A DNA stretch of 8,343 nt. Origin: Planctomycetaceae bacterium (GTDB taxonomy: Bacteria > Planctomycetota > Planctomycetia > Pirellulales > UBA1268). A program made the translations under genes and the position numbers. Location of the stretch: the NCBI GenBank assembly GCA_003488325.1, contig DNLZ01000288.1:5531-13873 (forward strand), written 5' to 3'. Positions within the stretch are counted from its first letter, which is position 1, and every line of letters starts with the position of its first letter. This document shows, in pieces, positions 4,961 to 8,343 of the stretch. A model generated the notes under the pieces. That model had not been told where the DNA came from. It saw nothing but the letters and a program-made list of their open reading frames with translations, and ran no database searches.

Positions 4961-6733
4961 ATGGCAGGGCAACCCAAAGCTCCGTTCTGGCTGGCCGTGT
5001 GGGCCGTGATCCTCGGCCTCGTCGGCCTCGCCGCCTGGCGGGCCGGCATGTTCGGTCCGCGGGGCGCGGCGGACGTCGCGCCTCCGGCTCCCGTCGCAGG
5101 CGGAGCACCGGGTGGTGCGGCCGGGGGCGGGGATGGTGCGGAGGGAATGGCCTCCGAGGCGGCCGACACGTCGGCCCCCACGACCGTCACGGAATACACC
5201 TTCACGCCCGCCGAGAAACTGCCTCCCGTGAAAGGCACGAGCGCCTACAAGCCGCTCGAGGACGACACGGTGCGCTTCGCGCTCAACGTGTGGGCGGGCT
5301 GGAGCCCGATCATCTACGCCAACGAAGGCTTCAAGGCAGGCAAGGTCTGGCAGACCCCCGACGGCAGGCCGTTCAAGCTGGAGCTGGTGCTCATCGACAA
5401 TCCGGTGACGATGCGGGACGCCTACGCGGCCGGAGAGGTCCACATCGGCTGGGCCACCCTCGACATGGTGCCGCTCTTTCTCGAGGGGCTCGTCGATGCC
5501 ACGGGCAAGCCGAAGGATTCGCGGGTCATGCCGCGCATCTACCAGCAGGTGGACTTCTCCAACGGCGGCGACGGCATCGTCGTCCGCGACTCGATCAAGA
5601 CGGTGCGGGATCTGGTCGGGAAGAAGCTCGTGCTCGCCCAGAACTCCCCGAGCCAGTTCTTCGCGCTCAACATGCTCGTCGCCGGAGGCGTGCAGCCCGG
5701 CGAGGTCGACATGGTCTACACGGAAGACGCATTCCAGGCTGCGGCGGCGTTCAACGCCAACAAGGAACTCGCCGGGTGCGTGTCGTGGGCCCCCGACATC
5801 TACAACCTGGAGAAGGCGAAGGGCAATCGCATGCTCGTCACGACCCAGACCGCCAACCGGCTCATCGCCGACGTCTGGTTCGCCCGGGCCGACTTCGCCA
5901 AGGATCATCCCGACAAGGTCGAGGCGATCGTCCGCGGCATCTTCGACGCGATGGAGGCGCTCAAGACGGAGACGGCCCGCGCGAAGGTCGCGGAGCTCAT
6001 GGCGGCTGGCTACAACATTCCCGCCACCGACACGCTCGCCATGCTCGGCGACGCCCACTCGACGAACTGGGCCGAGAACTACCAGTTCTTCGTCAATCGC
6101 AACAATCCGGCCAACTTCGAGCGGATCTGGAAGCAGGCCTACTACCTCTACCGGCGCGTGGGGGCGATCTCGAATCCGCCGGTGCCGTTCGACCAGGTGA
6201 TGGACTTCTCGGTGATCCAGAAACTCGGCAAGGAGCCCCGCTATGCCGAGACGCGGGACGAATACGCCCGCGCCCTCGCACCCAAATCGCTCTCGCAGAT
6301 CCGCGCCGAGAACGAGGAGATCCTCACCAACACCGTCGTCATCCACTTTTTCCCCAACAGCGCGGACCTGCGGAAAAAGATCGTGCGCCGCGTCGACGGC
6401 AAGGAGGTGGAGGAGCCGTACGATCCCGCCGTCGATCTGGTGCTCGACGAGGTCGGTGCGCTCGCGCAGCAGTTCGGCAATTCACGCATCGTCGTCGAGG
6501 GGCACACGGACGGCTCGATGAAGGGGCAGGTGCCCGCGAGCATGGTGAAGGACCTCTCCCGACAGCGGGCCGGCGCGGTGCAGGAGGCGCTCGTGGACCG
6601 CTTCTCGTTCGATCCCAACCGGTTCGCCGCCGACGGGCTCGGCTGGGACCGGCCGGCCGACCCGGACCAGCCGGACAACCACGCGCTCAACCGCCGCGTC
6701 GAGATCAAGGTCTACTCCGCGGAAAAGGAGTGA
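4961..6733 (+). CDS. Membrane-anchored ABC substrate-binding protein fused to a peptidoglycan-binding OmpA domain
   Basis: This 590-residue protein joins two envelope domains. A membrane segment at 9-26 follows a short basic N-terminus. It has no lipobox Cys and no clear AXA cleavage site, so it is probably an uncleaved inner-membrane anchor. A Gly/Ala/Pro-rich linker (34-72) leads to a periplasmic solute-binding domain (about 103-440) of the nitrate/taurine/NMT1 type: LNVWAGWSPIIYANEGF (108-124), a region around DAYAAGEVHIGWATLD (153-168) and AQNSPSQFFALNMLV (226-240). The C-terminus (about 448-590) is OmpA-like, with VVIHFFPNSADL (459-470), EGHTD (513-517), LSRQRAGAV (532-540) and NRRVEI (577-582). 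By alignment with A. baumannii OmpA, D517 and R536 match the diaminopimelate-binding Asp271 and Arg286, with about four extra residues between them. The ligand is unknown. The permease gene starts 6 bases downstream, which supports a transport role. The protein would bridge inner membrane and cell wall. Confidence 0.9.
   Translation: MAGQPKAPFWLAVWAVILGLVGLAAWRAGMFGPRGAADVAPPAPVAGGAPGGAAGGGDGAEGMASEAADTSAPTTVTEYTFTPAEKLPPVKGTSAYKPLEDDTVRFALNVWAGWSPIIYANEGFKAGKVWQTPDGRPFKLELVLIDNPVTMRDAYAAGEVHIGWATLDMVPLFLEGLVDATGKPKDSRVMPRIYQQVDFSNGGDGIVVRDSIKTVRDLVGKKLVLAQNSPSQFFALNMLVAGGVQPGEVDMVYTEDAFQAAAAFNANKELAGCVSWAPDIYNLEKAKGNRMLVTTQTANRLIADVWFARADFAKDHPDKVEAIVRGIFDAMEALKTETARAKVAELMAAGYNIPATDTLAMLGDAHSTNWAENYQFFVNRNNPANFERIWKQAYYLYRRVGAISNPPVPFDQVMDFSVIQKLGKEPRYAETRDEYARALAPKSLSQIRAENEEILTNTVVIHFFPNSADLRKKIVRRVDGKEVEEPYDPAVDLVLDEVGALAQQFGNSRIVVEGHTDGSMKGQVPASMVKDLSRQRAGAVQEALVDRFSFDPNRFAADGLGWDRPADPDQPDNHALNRRVEIKVYSAEKE
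6725..6730 (+). promoter_or_regulatory. Ribosome binding site that sets the permease GTG start
   Basis: AAGGAG is located in the last codons of the substrate-binding/OmpA gene, 9 bases before the GTG at 6740, and favours this start over the ATG at 6797. Confidence 0.6.
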
Positions 6734-6739
6734 CAGGCC

Positions 6740-7624
6740 GTGGGCACCGATCGGGCCACACGGCGGCCGACCACGCTGCGGGGTGACGTCCCGGCGATGG
6801 AGTCCGCCCTCTGGGGCTGCACGACCGTGGCTGCGATCGTGGCCCTGTGGTTCGTCGTCACGGCCGGCGCCGGCGGCGAGGATCGGCTGGTCAGTCCGCT
6901 CGTGCTGCCCAGCCCCGGAGAGACGCTCGCGGCGCTGCCCGGCCTCTTCGAGAAGGGCCTGGTGGCCGACATGCTCGTCACCCTCCGACGGGTCTGCCTC
7001 GGCTTCGGGCTCGCCGCGGTCGTCGGCGTGCCGCTGGGCGTCCTGGCCGCCTGCTTTCCCGCGGTGCGCGCCGCACTCGCCCCCGTCACCATCTTCGGGC
7101 GCAATATCCCGATGGCCGCGCTGATTCCGCTCTTCTTTCTCATGTTCGGAATCAACGAGTGGGGCAAGGTGATGTTTCTCTTCGTGGCGAGCGCCGCCTT
7201 CGTGATCAGCGACGCCACCGCCGCCGTGCTCGAGGTCCCGCAGCGGTTCGTGGACACCGCACTGACGCTCGGTGCCAACCGTCGGCAGATCATCTTGAAG
7301 GTGCTCGGCCCGCTGGCCGCTCCCGCGATCTTCAACTCGCTGCGACTGCTCTTCGGACTCGCCTTCGGGTACGTGATGCTCGCGGAACTCGTCAACGCCA
7401 AGTCGGGCGTCGGCGCCATCATCAACGTCTCGCAGCGGCTGGGGAGACGCGAACCGATCCTCATCGTGCTCGTGCTCATCGCGCTGGTGGCCTACGGGAT
7501 CGATCGCCTCCTGTGGTGGCTGCAGTGCGATCTTTTTCCGTACCGCTACGGGGGGCGGGGCTTCCTGCCCCGGTCGCTGCGTCGACTCTCCGCGGGCGCC
7601 GATCCTGCCGGGGATGCGGCATGA
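6740..7624 (+). CDS. ABC transporter permease, SsuC/TauC/NrtB-like
   Basis: This 294-residue inner-membrane protein is the permease of a binding-protein-dependent importer, probably working as a homodimer since no second permease gene follows. About six membrane segments can be seen: 24-42, 82-106, 112-136, 143-158, 198-217 and 238-260. LVLPSPGETL (54-63) is the motif that typically precedes the second helix in the sulfonate/taurine/nitrate permeases. The cytoplasmic EAA loop, which docks on the ATPase, is at about 172-195 (DTALTLGANRRQI, then LGPLAAPAIF) with the expected Gly and Pro. The GTG at 6740 is chosen because AAGGAG (6725-6730) lies 9 bases upstream, inside the end of the preceding gene; an ATG at 6797 has a poorer ribosome site. 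The stop overlaps the start of the ATPase gene (ATGA, 7621-7624), so the two are translationally coupled. Substrate is not determinable. Confidence 0.92.
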   Translation: MGTDRATRRPTTLRGDVPAMESALWGCTTVAAIVALWFVVTAGAGGEDRLVSPLVLPSPGETLAALPGLFEKGLVADMLVTLRRVCLGFGLAAVVGVPLGVLAACFPAVRAALAPVTIFGRNIPMAALIPLFFLMFGINEWGKVMFLFVASAAFVISDATAAVLEVPQRFVDTALTLGANRRQIILKVLGPLAAPAIFNSLRLLFGLAFGYVMLAELVNAKSGVGAIINVSQRLGRREPILIVLVLIALVAYGIDRLLWWLQCDLFPYRYGGRGFLPRSLRRLSAGADPAGDAA

Positions 7625-8343
7625 GCGCACCGGTTCCCGAGGACACCCGGCCGCCCGCCGTCGCGTTTCAGGACGTGACGAAGATCTACGGAGCGGGCAC
7701 GCCGCGGGAGTACGTGGCGATCGAGGGCATCACCTTCACGATTCCCGACCTGGTCGATCGCGGTGAGATCTCGTCCTTCCTCGGGCCGAGCGGGTGCGGC
7801 AAGAGCACCGTCCTGCGACTGGTGGCGGGACTCGAGCCGCAGCATCCGCCCACGAGCGGCACGGTCGCCGTCCTCGGCCGGGAGATCGTCGGGCCGGGTG
7901 CCGACCGCGGGATGGTGTTCCAGGACTACACGAGCTTCGACAACCGCACCGTGCTCGACAATGTGGTGTTCGGCCTGGAATGCCGCGGCGTCGCCCGACG
8001 CGAGCGGGAGGCCGCCGGCAGGGAGTGGATCGCGCGGGTCGGCCTCGACGCCGTGCGGGACGCCCGGAAGTATCCTCACGAGCTCTCGGGCGGCATGCGT
8101 CAACGCGTCGCGATCGCCCGGACCCTCATCCTGCAACCCCGCGTGATCCTGATGGACGAGCCGTTCGGTGCCCTCGACCCCGCCACGCGGCTCGACATGC
8201 AGGATCTGCTCGTGCGGCTGTGGCGCGAGGTGGAGTCGACCGTCCTCTTCGTCACGCATTCGGTCGAGGAGGCGGTGTACCTCGGCGACCGGGTCTACCT
8301 CATGGCGACCACGCCCGGCCGGATCGCGGAGGAGATCCACCTC
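7621..8343 (+). CDS. ABC transporter ATP-binding protein, SsuB/TauB/NrtD-like, 3' end outside window
   Basis: The 241 visible residues form a nearly complete nucleotide-binding subunit that powers the permease from the cytoplasmic side. All motifs are intact: Walker A GPSGCGKS (55-62), Q-loop VFQDY (99-103), signature LSGGMRQR (155-162), Walker B VILMDEP (175-181), D-loop ALD (185-187 region) and switch His in VTHSVEEA (211-218, H213). The order and the VTHSVEEAVYLGDRV stretch fit the nitrate/sulfonate/taurine group. Two local oddities: a few extra residues before the Walker A strand (IPDLVDRGEI, 41-50), and YTSFDNRTV (103-111) where this group often has a Pro-Trp pair. The ATG overlaps the permease stop by 4 bases. 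Family members are usually 250-280 residues, so only some 10-40 residues should lie beyond the right edge. No substrate can be named. Confidence 0.93.
   Translation, partial: MSAPVPEDTRPPAVAFQDVTKIYGAGTPREYVAIEGITFTIPDLVDRGEISSFLGPSGCGKSTVLRLVAGLEPQHPPTSGTVAVLGREIVGPGADRGMVFQDYTSFDNRTVLDNVVFGLECRGVARREREAAGREWIARVGLDAVRDARKYPHELSGGMRQRVAIARTLILQPRVILMDEPFGALDPATRLDMQDLLVRLWREVESTVLFVTHSVEEAVYLGDRVYLMATTPGRIAEEIHL

Noticed and set aside
4820..6346. 508-codon open frame on the minus strand opposite the substrate-binding/OmpA gene
   Set aside because: No domain can be seen, and it covers parts of two plus-strand genes; length alone is not evidence at this GC content.

Overview
The window reads as high-GC chromosomal DNA from a planctomycete, probably of the Pirellulales type. 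That placement is inferred from protein style: a Tat-exported Gfo/Idh/MocA oxidoreductase with the motifs GWWDFGTGALGDMACH and QKPLT, the GC-rich codon use, and loosely spaced co-directional genes. No rRNA, tRNA, CRISPR array, insertion sequence or phage gene is visible, and base composition and codon use look even throughout.

Layout. Positions 1-1376 (minus strand) hold most of the oxidoreductase, whose C-terminus lies outside the window. Positions 1377-1750 are a divergent intergenic region of 374 bases with candidate promoters in both directions and a 10-bp tandem repeat. From 1751 to the right edge there are six plus-strand genes: a PspA/IM30-family protein (1751-2500); a large AAA+ ATPase with a degenerate first and an intact second ATPase domain (2580-4460); a 104-residue all-helical protein of unknown function (4572-4886); a membrane-anchored ABC substrate-binding protein fused to an OmpA-type peptidoglycan-binding domain (4961-6733); an ABC permease (6740-7624); and its ATPase (7621-8343, cut by the window edge). 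Gaps are 79, 111, 74 and 6 bases, and the last pair overlap by 4 bases (ATGA). No convincing terminator separates them, so a single operon is likely but not proven.

How the genes may work together. PspA/IM30 proteins are ESCRT-III relatives that coat and remodel the inner membrane. An adjacent AAA+ ATPase with a Vps4-like catalytic domain would be the natural remodeller, and the small helical protein could be an adaptor. The last three genes form a complete importer of the nitrate/sulfonate/taurine/NMT1 type. Its binding component is unusual in being tied both to the inner membrane and, apparently, to peptidoglycan. The combination suggests an envelope-maintenance or envelope-spanning transport system in which membrane remodelling and solute uptake are linked. 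Family assignments are fairly secure; the functional link is inference from gene order.
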